Positions 11,341-23,775 of a stretch of DNA of 64,000 nt are shown piece after piece (the first letter of the stretch is position 1; the number at the start of each line of letters is the position of its first letter). The translations under genes were made by a program, and so were the position numbers. Location of the stretch: contig NC_088678.1 in the NCBI RefSeq assembly GCF_950023065.1, positions 11,832,580 to 11,896,579 on the forward strand, in the 5' to 3' direction. The notes under the pieces were generated by a model. It did not search any database. It was given only the letters and a program-made list of their open reading frames with translations, and was not told the origin of the DNA. The DNA comes from Planococcus citri (lineage: Eukaryota > Arthropoda > Insecta > Hemiptera > Pseudococcidae).

Positions 11341-13370
11341 AATGTAGTTTGCTTTGAAAATCTGCGAAATTTTATGTTACGAGTTTTGAGTAGTCAATTT
11401 AAGAATTCCTCAACTCGCCACTCGTGATTCAAAATTCAAAGCTGGCCATCGTAATATACATTTTTTTTCTTCCTGATGAATATATTCTATTGAAGGAATT
11501 TTTTTGTTAGCCCAATAATATGTAATATAAATACTGCAATTTTTTGAGTAGATGAATATTTTAATTTAGAACTGTATAGGTACTCAATTCAAAAGCCATG
11601 TATATTTTTGAATTCGGCTAGCTTTATGGTTTTCGAGTTGAAATTTTCAGAATTTGCCCCCCTCTGGCCCCTTCAAAGTAATAGATTTTTCATCCCTTCT
11701 CAAACCATCATATCCTTTATAAACATTTCTTTCTCGGAGTCAAGAAAATATCATATAAAAATAATCATACATATGCAAAGGAGTGCTCGCCTTTTCGCGA
11801 CGTACAGATTCTCATAATATACCACGGCACGATTTTCTCGTAAATTATTTCAATATAGACGGCCAAGATGGCAAGATTTGCGACGCGTTTTCATTTCGCC
11901 TTTTCTTTGCGACGAATGAGCTAGGACGAGGGAAATAAAAGAAAAAAGGGTCGAATACACGATGACATAAAATAAGCATACAGCTTATGCATATCATATC
12001 GTACGTACGCTTTATACGTACATATAACGTAATATTAAATTTTTTGCATCGTCTCGTCATCATCTTTTCGATACCTTTTGGCGAACGAGTCGACATTTTC
12101 ATAGCATATCTAGTATCTACTTCCTTGGCGCTGACGTTGACACGCTTACGTTGGCGGTTTTAAGAATCGAATTCGACATAGACACGAGATCGTATTGCTC
12201 ATAGAATATAACGTCATCGTTTAAAACAATATCATAAGTTACTGACAACTTGAAATGTATTATACGCGTTTCTATAAAAACTCAGTACTTATGGTTATAT
12301 AGACAAAGAAAGGGACAGGGAGAAAGGGGTGGAAAAAGTTCGCCACGAGACAATGAAATCAATTTGTTTTGCTTTGGCTTAGATAGGAGAAAAAGTTTGA
12401 CGTCGAACAATAGTCCTGTCTCAACATTCCCTTTCGAAAACATCTGTAAATGGAGTAAAACAATTCGCCTGATTGTTCTCGCCGCAACCCTATAGCGTAT
12501 TTTTGGCCGATACCCTGCCCTAGTGCTCTTCTCTCCTATGAGCTCATCGCACTCGGTTTCGTGTTCCTTTTAATGTAAATCATAAATAACGTACTGCTAT
12601 ACGTAAGTCGTACGTCTCTCAGCACGTTTCTCGCAATTCATTTAGGTTTCCTTCGCTTTTCAATGGTGTTTTGATTAGATTCCATTTATTAAAAGGTCTT
12701 TTCAAATTCACGGATTAGTGTCCAGTTCTCAACGTCGTCTAGAGGTCCACTCTATTTGTACGGATCCGATGGTTATTAAAAATTTAATCTTATACGTCCT
12801 ACGGCTTGGAGAGAAAAAAATGACCTTTTTTCTCTTTTCTCGTTCATCTCTCAGTTTCCTTTCGTCCCTAACGAAAATTAAAAACGGAGAAAAACAGGCA
12901 AAAAATATGCGAAAAATTACAGCATTAAAATATCTCGTACGCGAGCAGCCTCTAAATACCGTGTAGCTTTTCTTATCAACTTCATTGCCTAATTACCTAC
13001 GTTACGCTAATTATTAATTTAGAAAAAGAAAACATCCCTTATAGTACTACGCTCCTAGTGGGCTGAGCAGGTGGAGAGAGGATGGAAATCTCACACATTT
13101 CTCGCAAAATGCGTACACCTAGTGAATTTAAAACAGCTCTTAATTGTTAATAATATTTTCGTTAGCGTGAGTCGTGACCGGTACTAAATGAATTTTTAAT
13201 TACGAAACCTTTTCTTATTAAAAATTAATTTCTAAGGTAAAACGTCCGAGAAAATTTCATGTTACGCGATTTACTTCCTACTCTGTATTTTTTCGGTTTT
13301 GACAAAGATTAAAATATCTACGAGTAAGTAGGTAAGTGTAAGTAAGAACCTAACAAGGACAAAATCCCAA
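11341..13370. other. No gene seen
   Basis: Mixed AT-rich sequence with some CpG-bearing stretches around 12000-12200 and 12520-12720. No open frame with recognisable protein motifs and no RNA gene found. Confidence 0.45.
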
Positions 13371-13660
13371 CCGACACAGAAATTTTTGAACAGAGCTCCA
13401 AAATATACCACTAGCCAAAATTTTAGATGCTGGAATTCATTTTTTGATTTTTGAATGACTTTTAAAAATTCAAATTTGGGTCAAAATTAGAAAAAATTCA
13501 TTTTTTAAAAAAAATTGACTTAGAATGCTGACATTTTGTTTACATTCAATTTTCGACCTTCCGACCAATCATCAACCTGTTTGTCTGGCTTCTAGAGATC
13601 ATGTTGTTTCCATAGTCTGGCCTCCTAAGGTCATTGATCGCTTATGAAGGTCACGAGGCT
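13371..13660. repeat. Diverged repeat copies (10.6-kb type and GGTCA type)
   Basis: 13405-13565 matches the repeat at 10640-10810, and 13575-13660 matches the CTGTCTGGCTT/AAGGTCAT repeat at 5.5 kb. Their adjacency suggests both may be parts of one longer dispersed element. Confidence 0.5.
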
Positions 13661-14860
13661 TGATTTATTGGTTTCATTTTCAAAGTTTTCAATTTATTTC
13701 AATTTCTAATTTCATATTCAACTATATCAACTTCCACTTAATTTTCAAAGCTTTTGATTTTACTCACAATTTTCAATTTCATTTTCTCAGAATTTTTGGT
13801 TTTATTTTCAGATTTTCAGATTTTTCTAAATTTTTTCAGATTTTTATCACATTTTCAAAATTTTTAATTTCATTATTGGATTTTGATTTCAATTTTGCAT
13901 TTTTTTTTTCATTTTCAATTTTTGTTTTTACTTTAAATTTTCAATTTTATTCTCAGTTTTCACTTTTTTTCTCTGTTTTAAAGCTCGATTTTTCACCCAG
14001 CACACAGGAAGCCCAATGAAAAAAGATGTCTGACTTTTCGTCAACAATATGTGACGAAAAAAGCCACCAAAAAAACTCTTCTCCATGACGAACTAGAACT
14101 GGTTCAAGTAATTATTTCATTATAGCGAGTACCATTAAAGGAAGATGCTGGCGACGATGACGACGGACGAGATGTTAAAATATGAAAAGTGCTTCATCGT
14201 GATTAAAGTAAAGAAACTATTTTCTAACGCAAGTTTAAGATCGTGAAGAGTTTATCTTCATTTTGCGGTTTGCCTACTCCTTCTTCGCCCAACAGTGGCT
14301 GGCTGCTTTCGGCTCACGTCTCTCTCTCTCTCTCGTTCGTTCTACGTTGTTGACTGAGTAAGAGGTTAACAAAAATGTTTTAAGGAATCCACTTAACATT
14401 ATTGTTTTCCTTCTTCGGCAATTCGAAAGAGAGGCGAAAACCCAAAGAGATGAGTTTACATTTTCGCCGAGTCATTTACGACTTAACCACCACGCCGCCG
14501 GAATTTATTTCCTCGATTTTTCTCGCCTCCTCCCCCTTCCCTTTCGGAGCGTTTACTTCGAGTTGGCTTTAATTGCTCTTAAAATCTGCTATCATTGTTT
14601 TATTCTTATGTGTATATACTCTTTCATTTCGTTTTCTCTTTGTTGTACTACGTTCCCTTTGCTTTAATGGCATCTTTTATTGCAATATGTTTTTCTACTG
14701 TGTAAGCTCTATCTGTGTGTTTCGGCGAATATTTTTCTGTACGTTCGAAGGCCCGATTTTGAAATAATTCGAGAGCCAGAAATGATTAGGTTACAAGTCA
14801 AAAAAACGTTATTTTTGCCATCTAATTTTTCTGATCAGTTTTTACTTCAGGGGTAAGTTA
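13661..14860. other. No gene seen; AT-rich and short CT microsatellite
   Basis: 13661-13990 is T-rich low-complexity sequence that yields a long phenylalanine-rich frame without meaning. A short (CT)n tract lies near 14318-14334. Otherwise nothing recognised. Confidence 0.5.
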
Positions 14861-16560
14861 CGTAATGAGCCACTAGTGCTGGATGATTTTGGAAAAATTT
14901 CGCACAAGTTGAAGGCTCAAAAATATTAATATCCATTACATAAAGGATTGTTTCACCCTCATTGAACCAAAGTTTGCGAACAACGAGTAAATAGCTATAG
15001 AATTATTCAAAAATTATTTTTAGACTCATAAAAATTTGTGAAAACGATTTTTGATCATTTTTGAAAAGTTTTTTACTCGAAATCGGGTCATGATTTTCGA
15101 ATTTTTCTAAAAAGATGATAATATGTGACCTTTCGAAACGCCTGGTTTCAAAACTTTAGGGGAAAAAAACGAAAATTTCCGTCAAAACTTTTTGGAGCAC
15201 TTTTGAAGAATTTTGAGCTCAGAATAGGGTTGTGAATTTTTGATTTTTGAATGTTAAAAAAGAATGCCACATGACGTAATAATATGGGTTGAAAATTCGG
15301 CAATGAATGAAAAATTTCCTTCAAAACTTTTTTTGAGCACCTTTGAAGAATTTTGAGCTTAGAACTGGGCTATAATTTTGAGGATTTTTTAAAAAGTGAC
15401 ATGCGGTCTTACAAAGTTTGTCAAAATTCATACAATCGAGTTTTTTTACAACTTTGAAGGAATCTGAGCTTGAAGTTTAGTTCATGATTTTTGGAGATTT
15501 TGAAGAAAATATCAAGCAACTTGTAAAATAAGTGAATAAAAATTTCTGCAAAAATAAACAAAATCTATTAAAACTTTTTTGAACCGGTTTTGAAGGATTG
15601 CAAGCTTAAGATTAGGTCACTATTTGTGGGATTTCTGAAAAAGCTGTCATGTGACTTTTCACAAAAATGAAAAATTTAAGGGAAAAAAATATCAAAAAAT
15701 TCCATCCAAACTTTTTAAATTACTTTTAAAGAACTTCGAGTCCAAAATTGGGTCTTGAATTTACGATTTCTGCGGTTTTTCGAAAAAGGTGTCATATACA
15801 GACTTTCAAAAGGATTAAAATTTCAGTAGAAAATTAATTTTCTAACACCACAAATTTCATCAAAATTTTTTAAAAGTACTCCTCCCCCTTTATGTTGTAA
15901 TTGTAACGTAATTTTTGATAACAACCACTTGATTGTTTGCCCCTTTTTAAACCTTCAAAATCTAAAAGATAATTTAAACAAATTCATTGATAATAAATTA
16001 AATTTTAACAATATTATTAAATTAATCAAAAATGATAAATTACTCCATCTAGTTTAATTTTTAAAAAAATAGTATAAGTGCTTTCAAAACCAAAATATTA
16101 TTGTGTTGTAAGCACTTTAAAAATAAATATCTATGTCTATATGTCTACTTCTGAACAATTTTATGCTCAAAATTGGCTCACAATTTTCAGAATCTTTAGA
16201 AAATCTTTCCTGTGACCTTTCAAAATGGTTTGAATTTTCATCAGAAAACAAACATTTCCATTAAAACTTTTTTGAACAGTATTGAAGAGTTTTGAGTCCG
16301 AAATTGGGGCATGATTTTTAGGATTTTTGAAAAAGCTGTCACAATACCTTTCAAATTGTGTCAAAATTTTAACTTTTTCTGAGTGCTTCTAAAAAAGTTT
16401 GGACCTGAAATTGCAGGTTTATGATTTTCAGAGTTTTTTGAAGAAGGTATTAGGCAAATTACTTAAAATGGATTTAAATTTTGGTAGAAAATCAACAACT
16501 TGTATCAAAATTTTGATTTTACTTTATACTTAATGCATTTGTGAAGAATTATGAGCTCTC
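14861..16560. repeat. Degenerate tandem repeat, unit about 130 bases
   Basis: Successive diverged units share the core AAAACTTTTTTGAGCAC, TTTGAAGAATTTTGAGCT and an AATTGGG..ATGATTTT segment, followed by a GTGACATG-like string. At least eight units can be followed. Related fragments lie at 20390-20545 and 21950-22170. No coding content. Confidence 0.65.
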
Positions 16561-16752
16561 AATTGGGACATACTTAGAGCGTTTACCAGCCTTATCTTCA
16601 GAGTCTTGCTCACTGCTGTGTCTGACCATGTCTTCTTTAGATGAGACATGGCACTTCTTGTGATCTGAGCTCTGCATCTTATCTCGGCTTCACTACCTCC
16701 TTTGTTATTCATGATGGATCCCAGGTGTACAAACTGGCTCACAACATTTGCA
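16560..16752 (-). pseudogene. RTE-like reverse transcriptase, C-terminal fragment
   Basis: Minus-strand peptide SQFVHLGSIMNNKGGSEAEI, then RSAMSHLKKTW and KLRLVNAL, matches the conserved region after the palm domain in RTE-clade non-LTR retrotransposons. It is the continuation of the pseudogene at 19080-20337: the two parts are separated by the insertion at 16753-19079, and TGCA is duplicated at both junctions. The last codons decay near 16560. Confidence 0.75.
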
Positions 16753-17112
16753 CCCACACAACAATTGTCGACGTCAACATTTACATCGACTACGTTTTTT
16801 TCAAACATAATGATGGAAAAGTGATCAATTAATTACTCGTATTTAGCAGGAATCTTCTGTCTGTACAAAAGCCAGGTAAATGAAAAGTTTCGAAATTTTC
16901 TCATTATTTCTGATACCTTGACATGCCATCTCGACAAATGTAGATGTAAAATTTGATGCTCGAAATTTACATCTACAACTATGTCAACCAATTGTTCAGA
17001 ATTAAAATTTCTGTTTTAGTGTTTGAAAGTTTAGTAAAAATTCAAAAATATGATCTTGTTCAATGAGGAAAACAAATTTTTTAGGGCATTGATGAAATTA
17101 ATCACTTTTTCA

Positions 17113-17927
17113 CAGTGGCGAGGCGTCCATGGAAGCAATGGAAGCATTGCTTCCCTTCAAATTTTTGTGGTTTTAGAAAATTAAATTATTTAAATTAATT
17201 CAAAAATATTACGAGAAAATATTTAAAAAACAAGAGAGAATACTATTTCGTTCAAATGTCTTCCAATACATTGTTTTATTACGTACAAAAAACATAATTT
17301 TGCGTTGTGGAAGCAAACTGAGCATTGCTTCCAAAAAAACCGTTTCAACTGAAAAAAGAATCATGTTTTCCATCCTTAACGCGCGTTGTAGAGCGTCGAA
17401 CGGCGATTCTTTGGAAGCAATTTGTCAGTTGCTTCTTACAACACGACCCTTGAGGTGCCATATGCGCATGCGCTTGTACATTCTACACAGCTCTGATTAA
17501 GAAAATGTGACAAATTGCGACTTGTTGTATGACTGATGACCGATCTAGCGTATTTATTTGGGTATTTCGTTTCGTCTCCACTCCCCAGTAGAATTCTCAG
17601 TAAAAATCAATTTTATGGATGATGTGATTGATATTTTTGCAAATTTGAAAGATCGCAGCATTGACCTAATATACAAAGTTTAATTTTCTCAAAATGTTAA
17701 AATATGAAAATGTTACTTCTTTGTTGTTTTTTTTTGTAACATGTACGAATTAGGTACCTAGATTTAAAAATCACAAAAGCTTTAATTTCATTATAATTAA
17801 TAAAATGGTTGCGATTGTTTTTTCAATGTGATTCTGTCTCTGCAGTATACCTACTCGCATTTCTCGAAAATTTTTACTTCAACTGAGCTTTTGCTTCCCT
17901 ACCAGGAAAACTCACGCCTCGCCACTG
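17113..17927. mobile_element. hAT-like non-autonomous element (MITE), 815 bp
   Basis: Terminal inverted repeats CAGTGGCGAGGCGT at both ends, a typical hAT terminus, and TTTTTCA directly repeated outside both ends (17106-17112 and 17928-17934; hAT normally gives 8 bp, so one base is off). No transposase frame. Inside, GGAAGCAATGGAAGCATTGCTTCC-type short palindromes recur. Confidence 0.85.
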
Positions 17928-18069
17928 TTTTTCACAGTTTGGAGTTGTAGATGATATGATGTTGATATTGTGGATGTATTTGTTGATGTCGAATTTCACA
18001 TCAACATTAACATCGACATGTCGACATGAAAATGGCTTAGTTTAGTACTCTTATGTTAGATAAAGTATT

Positions 18070-18696
18070 GGCTGTGCAACGGATACATAGTGCGTGCTGT
18101 TACGCGCTGAAACGAAAAGTTGAAAACGGGTCCAGTTGTACAGAGAGTATAGGGAGAAATCACGTTTTTCAATTTTTACGCAAAAACGGTAGGGTTTTTT
18201 GCTATTATGTATAAAACATTATTTTCAGAGAATTTAATTTCCGATTTTTTGGTGTAAAAAAATTGAATTTCGATAATTTCTTTCACCCGCTTTCAGCATT
18301 TCACAACTTTTTAATTGAATTTCTCCGCGAGTATTCAAGCTAAAAATCTGGTGATTATATTAATGTAAAGAGGAGAAAATGCTGATTACTGAGAACATTA
18401 AAAAAATCGGCATTTATCAATATATTTTTTTGTGAAATGCTGAAAATGGGCGAAATTGCTACATGAAAACCGAATTGTCACGTTGGAAATGGTCGAAGGT
18501 CATTTTTTTTTTATACCAAAAAATCGGAAATTAAATTCCCTTTAAATAATGCCCTACACAATTGGTAAAAAACCCTACTGTTGTTGCGTAAAAATTAAAA
18601 AATGTGATTCCTCCCTATGCTCTCTGTACAACTGGACCCGTTTTCAGCATTTCGAGCGTTCGCCGCTAGATGTCAGCCACTTTGCGTCGCAGTGCC
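18070..18696. mobile_element. Foldback element, 627 bp, nearly all inverted repeat
   Basis: Outer ends GGCTGTGCAACGG and (reverse complement) GGCACTGCGACGC form a short imperfect terminal repeat; inside them long arms begin TGAAAACGGGTCCAGTTG at 18121 and end at 18646. The symmetry axis is near 18384. Copy B of the host element is uninterrupted here (AAAGTATTGCACCATC), so the insertion and its TATT/AATT flank duplication are well supported. Confidence 0.8.
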
Positions 18697-19079
18697 AATT
18701 GCACCATCTTTGATATAAGGAATTTCTGTTCAACTTTTTTATTATACAGACTTATTGTCTGTACTTCTTTGGAGCTCGACTTTGCTTCAATGCTGCTTTC
18801 AGCGTGAGCAATAACAACATCAGAAGAAATAATTTTTGAAAAAAAAATTAATTTTATAACTCAAATTTTATAACTTTACAAAGCAGGAGGTTGACATACT
18901 TAAATTTCAATGTGAATGTTCACCCATCCATATCAGTCACTTTTGGATGCCACATGTTGATGTGAATTTCGACCCTGTGTCGAGCCAATTGTTGACACAA
19001 ATGCAGATCAACATCAGTCGACAATTGCATTCGGATGTGGATGGGTCGACATTCACATCGAAATTAGCATGGTCATTGT

Positions 19080-20337
19080 TGCACTGGTGATGCCCTCAAT
19101 TTCCTGTATTTCAGGCAAGTTGTTCTCAGGCCAGTTCACAATCACAATCTTCGTCTCTGCTTTATTTATTAGGAAGTCATATTTTGCACTGACCTCTTCT
19201 AGACATTTCAGAAAACTGGTCATATATTTGACACTTGAGGAGATCAGGGTGATGTTAACAGCGTAGCAAAGGTTTGACATTCATACACCTTCAATGGATA
19301 CTCCTCCCTGCCACTCACCTGAGCCGTTGTCATTGATGCTTTCTGATATGATTACCTGCAAAGTTTCACGAATTATACATATATTCTCCATACACATTAA
19401 ATGGGAGTGGGGATAGAATGTAGCCCTGTTGTACTCCTCTCTCTGGGTGGAATTTCTCCAACGTTGTCTCTCTGTTCATTCGGATGTTTTTCATGCTCCT
19501 CTCATATAATCGTTTTATTAGCCACACCAGATGTATTGGGGCACCCATCTGGAGAAGAATTCTACACAGTTTTTGCCATTGTAGGCAGTGAAACGCTTTC
19601 TTGTAATCTATAAAACACAGCACAGTATGCACATCATACTCGTATTCTTGTGCTTTCTCAATCAGCAGCTCGGGGTTGAGGATTTGCTCCCTAGTTCCTC
19701 TTCCTCTCACAAATCCTGCTTGTTCTGGAGGGATTTGACTGTGCATGAGTGAGTATAACCTGTCATACACAATCTTAAATAGTACTTTGCTGGCGTGACT
19801 TATCAAAGAGATTGTTCTGTAGTTCTCACAATTCTCAGGAGATCCCATTTTGTACAGAGTGACATATGTCGACTATACCCAGTCCTCCAGCCATTCACTG
19901 CTCAGCCATATTGAGTTGCTGTGGATTTAGTGAGTGACTTCTTCGCTTCCAGCTTTAAAGACCTCAGCTGTCACCTTATCTTGTCCTGGAGCTTGTGGCT
20001 CCTTCTCTTCCATGATGTTGAACCTAGGATCATCAGGAAGCTCCTCTTCCTCAGCGTATAGCTTCTTGCAGTACTTTCTCTATGTCTCCACAACCTCCTC
20101 TACATCAGTCTTAACTTTGCCCTCTTCGTCTCAAATGATCTGCTTACTGGCCTGGAATTCTCTTGTAATTGACCTGATTTTCTGAAAGAGCAACCTGGTC
20201 TCATTCTTCTCAGTGTGCATCTCGATTTCCTCACATATTGATGAAATGTGGGCATTTTCCTTTGCCTGTCATGTGCTGTGGTCCTTGGCAACTTCATACG
20301 GTCTTCTATGTATTGTCTCGATTGTTTCATCAGTGAA
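19080..20337 (-). pseudogene. RTE-like non-LTR reverse transcriptase, N-terminal and palm region
   Basis: Reading on the minus strand from about 20337: a linker with several frameshifts, then NYRTISLISHASKVLFKI (RT motif 1-2), EQAGFVRGRGTREQI, LCFIDYKKAFHCLQW (motif A with its aspartate), RGVQQGYILSPLPFN (motif B) and a catalytic box that reads YAVN instead of YADD. In-frame stops occur upstream near 19870-19930. The element is therefore dead. Its continuation lies at 16560-16752 beyond the inserted transposon. The endonuclease domain was not found, so it is 5' truncated. Confidence 0.8.
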
Positions 20338-21949
20338 CCAGTGCTTCCAAACTTTTGGTTTAGTCTTCGGATGAGTTAAAATTTATGCAGATAATTAAGT
20401 TATGATAGAAATTTCAGATTTTCGCCAAAATTTCAACCTATTTTGATTGGCTGCGTGGCACCTTTGGTAAAAGTCCCCAAAAACCATGAACCAATTTTGG
20501 GTTCATAATTCCTCAAAAATGCTCAAGAAATATTTTCGTTGATGTATTTGAATTTCTCGTGTGTTTCAACTAAGCATCAGAAAATCATTACAAACTGTAT
20601 GAATCAAATTCTGATTATCTCTGCCCAAAAACTCATTAGTGCAACTACGATATCTAAGCAAAATAGTGAAAGTTCATTTCAATTACGGTTTTTCTATAAA
20701 TACACATTTCTACTTTTCATATCGTATCGTACCCTTTTTAAATTAACTGCACCAGCAGTACCACGATTAAAAATTATTCCACTCGTACTATCGTTCATTT
20801 CGCCAAAACGTGAAGTACAAATTAACCCATGGAATTTCCCCTAAATATATACGAAGGTATGTACATAGAGAAATAGAGGAAAACAGAAGCACGATTAATG
20901 AATTTGAGTAGAGAGGGGGGGGGGTGTTGGTGTCTTGATGGCACAGACTGACTGTTATACCATATATACGATGAGGTACTCGAATGCAACAAGACGTCGA
21001 GCGACCGGGCGTTATTTAATATTCTCGCCTCCTGTTCATCTCACCAGCTCGAATTAATTTTAGCTATAATTTAAAACTGTATTATTATTAAAGTTTTAAA
21101 CTTTGTCGGGTGTTTTAACGTTTTCGGTTTTTCACGGAATTAAATTTATATTTCTCTCGCTCGTCTCGACGCCGAGTCAAGATGGTGATGACTGCTCCTG
21201 CCTGATTCGCGCAGCAAGTAGGTGTAGGTACTTATACCGGCGTAAAAACACTGAAGAGAATCCCTCGATCAAGGCTAAAAATTATTGCAGATACGACTGA
21301 CGGTGTAGGAGGAAAGAGGCGAGAGGTGTAGAGCGAAATCTACGTTGTATGTGCTCGGCAAATGCAAATTTTGTCACCGAAATTGGCGTACATTTCAACG
21401 AGAGAGTGAGTACTTTTCTGTCTCGCGTCTATTAAAATTCGTCTCTCGCAGACGACGACGATGAAAGCGAATAACAGTTTCTAGTTGAATTATTTTGAGC
21501 TTTTTTATACATCGCCTCTCCTGCCAGAGCCAACTCACGCCTGGAACGTGGCACTCGTTGACATCACAGTGTTCACCCTGCGACCTCTTCGTTCATTATA
21601 CCCAGCCTCATCGTTTTCCTGTTCGGGGCTTGCAATTGCATATGGGTTGGAAGTGGAAGTGAGGGTAAGTGAAGCGAGATATCGTGTCGGAAATTGCAAT
21701 ATGAGGTGAAGGTACGAGCAGGGATGCATTAGGATAAACTGCATTTTAATTGTATTCTGTTAACGCGCTTACATGACAGATGAGCCTGCAAGGCGCCGAG
21801 TAACTTTTCAATTTTCCAGCCTGGTGTATACGAAGAATGTGAAATTTTCTCACTTCATCTAAGTAGATAAGATGCTTCAGCAAAATGAGTATTATGTCGT
21901 GTTTCATTGTCGGTATATTTTTTTTAGCATCTGCCTTACTTTTGAAAAT
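20338..21949. other. No gene seen
   Basis: 20390-20545 is a fragment of the 130-base degenerate repeat seen at 14.9-16.5 kb. The interval 21000-21720 is GC-richer, with a GAGGGTAAGTG donor-like string near 21660, and could contain an untranslated exon, but no coding motif or matching acceptor supports one. Confidence 0.4.
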
Positions 21950-22180
21950 TAAAAAAAAAATGTTTTTTTTTTCCAAGGTTATGAACCATTTCAAACTTGG
22001 TCACATGACATCTTTTTCGAAAATCTCGGAAATTATAGCCCAATTTTGTGTGAAAAATTCTTCAAAAAGGCTCAATAAATGTTTTCACCGAAATTTTCAT
22101 TTGAATTCCTCTCAAAATTGAGTTAAAAAATTCTTCAAAGGTGCTCAAAAAAAGTTTCAATGGTAAAAATTCATTTACCC
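21950..22180. repeat. Fragment of the 130-base degenerate repeat
   Basis: Carries the same strings as 14861-16560 (CACATGACATCTTTTTCGAAAA, AATTCTTCAAAGGTGCTC, AAAAAGTTTCAAT), here in the opposite orientation. Confidence 0.55.
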
Positions 22181-23584
22181 TTTCCCACCCCTCCCCCTTC
22201 TAGGATTAAGATTTTAAACGCAGAAAGAAAACTTGAATAACGTTTAGATCCCTGCTCAAAGTCTTTCATGGTATTTCAACCCCTTCTATAGAACCACTTA
22301 TCTTTGGGAAGGTGAATTTTTCCACCAAAATTTCTCGCTTTTAAGTGGGATTCAATTCAACGCGAGACGTAGAACACGAAATAACCATTTTATCATACCT
22401 ACGTGCTCGATTCACTATTTAATTTAAGCTTCGTTTTTGTTATTCGATGTGTATGTAATAGGTAATGAACATTATAGAGATATCTAGCGCATACGTGTAT
22501 CTAAATGAAACGATAGAATACAGATAGAGAGGCGCGTATTCTCGCTGAATACAAACGTAGATTTGCAACACCATGTCTCCTATATGTATAGAACTTCAAT
22601 CTACTCTACATATTCGACGAGTTTTACAGAAATTAATTTGTCTGCTGGTTGCGCGTTCTGCGCCGCGTTTTCTAAAAAAGACGTTTTAAATGCGACACGT
22701 TCACGTATGTAGGTACATGGAGCACAATATAGACGTACAATCTACTCTATAGGTACCTGCCTCTTTACATTTACCCATTGAAATGAAAGCAGTTTCTCAA
22801 AGTACCAATTAATTATTATCGAAAGGAGGAATTTTCAAAAATATACTGTAACAAGTTTACAAAGTATAGGTACCTATATACGCAAATCGTGTAGAGGTGA
22901 ATGAGTAGGTACCTACATATATGGCTGGAAAATTTTCGGGTGAAAAACTTTATAATCGAGCCTGTCCTTAATAATCCAGAGCTCAGATCAGGTATAGTTT
23001 ATTAATAGGCAGGATGAGGTTTGATTTGATCCAATAATTTTCTCTTGAGAGATCAGATGTATAGGCATTCTTTGGATCTAGCTGATCAGATTCAATTATT
23101 TTTTCTGGGAAATCCAATTTTACATTTAATTCTTATAAATCATCAAAAAACCAAAAATGATGGTACAAAATTCCGATTCATTTAATTAATCTCAATTTTC
23201 GCAGTCTTTTAGAAGGGAAGCTTCAAATGGTAGGGATTTTTTTCAATTCGGTGCCTTCAAAGCAGATCTGTCTTATTAGTCCAAGAGCTATACCACTGCG
23301 ATTGTGCTGAAATAACTGAAAGCTGATGATGGTCTTAAAAGTTAGTATACATACCCCTATTTTGAAAACACTTGGCAGTGAAAGCATAAGTTAGATCAAT
23401 TAGGTACCTACTAATAGACTACGTAATAACTAATCGATCTAAATAACACCAATAATTGAGATGTAGCTACAATTATTACAGATTAACTAGATTGGTATCT
23501 TCGATGTAATTAACCTGTTTCAGCTAACTCCATTAATTAAGATAAAACTACAATTACTTGAGTGGACTAGTAAAGTCCAAATAA
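22181..23584. other. No gene seen
   Basis: AT-rich sequence with three TAGGTACCTA palindromes (22867, 22906, 23401). Around 22980-23100 several GATCAGATT strings resemble the inner sequence of the GATC-rich element at 24016-24872 and may be an old copy. Confidence 0.4.
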
Positions 23585-23692
23585 CCCTATTGACAAAATT
23601 ATGCATAAAAAAACCATGCAGTTTAGCCTGTGAATAGCATGCGTTAAAGTAATGTTAAATCATGTAAAATGAAAGAAAAATTGAAAAAAATT

Positions 23693-23775
23693 GCCCTGCG
23701 CGGGGATCGAACCCCGGTTCCTCAGTTTCTGTTTTTCGGCGTTTTCTAACCCACTCGGCCACTTCGCTGCTTGCG
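23693..23775 (-). repeat. tRNA-like Pol III promoter (SINE head), Ser/Leu-type A box
   Basis: On the minus strand: A box TGGCCGAGTGG (23752-23762 region), B box GGTTCGATCCC (23703-23713) with an intact T stem CGGGG/CCCCG. The acceptor stem is missing, so it is not a tRNA gene. The A box lies within the small foldback insertion and the B box outside it, so the promoter-like pairing may be partly accidental. Confidence 0.5.

Larger units (their letters stand above)
16753..19079. mobile_element. Non-autonomous DNA transposon, copy A, carrying two nested insertions
   Basis: Left end CCCACACAACAATTGTCGAC and right end CATGGTCATTGT. It is flanked by TGCA at 16749-16752 and 19080-19083; dropping the element and one TGCA rejoins the minus-strand RTE frame (..GITSA + NVVSQ..). 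The family recurs at 34850-35934 (copy B) and 59114-59290 (fragment). It is rich in GTCGAC- and TCGACAT-type short palindromes and has no coding capacity. Without the hAT-like and foldback insertions it would be about 0.9 kb. Superfamily unclear. Confidence 0.8.

Noticed and set aside
13660..14019. 119-codon phenylalanine-rich frame
   Set aside because: Produced by T-rich low-complexity DNA.
20100..20330. 76-codon frame resembling a basic protein
   Set aside because: It is a shifted reading of the RTE linker region upstream of the reverse transcriptase.
21485..21709. Possible exon in a GC-richer stretch ending at GAGGGTAAGTG
   Set aside because: The donor-like string is good, but no acceptor-bounded coding motif supports it.
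23693..23775. Functional tRNA gene
   Set aside because: A and B boxes and a T arm are present, but no acceptor stem pairs and the sequence is embedded in a repeat.
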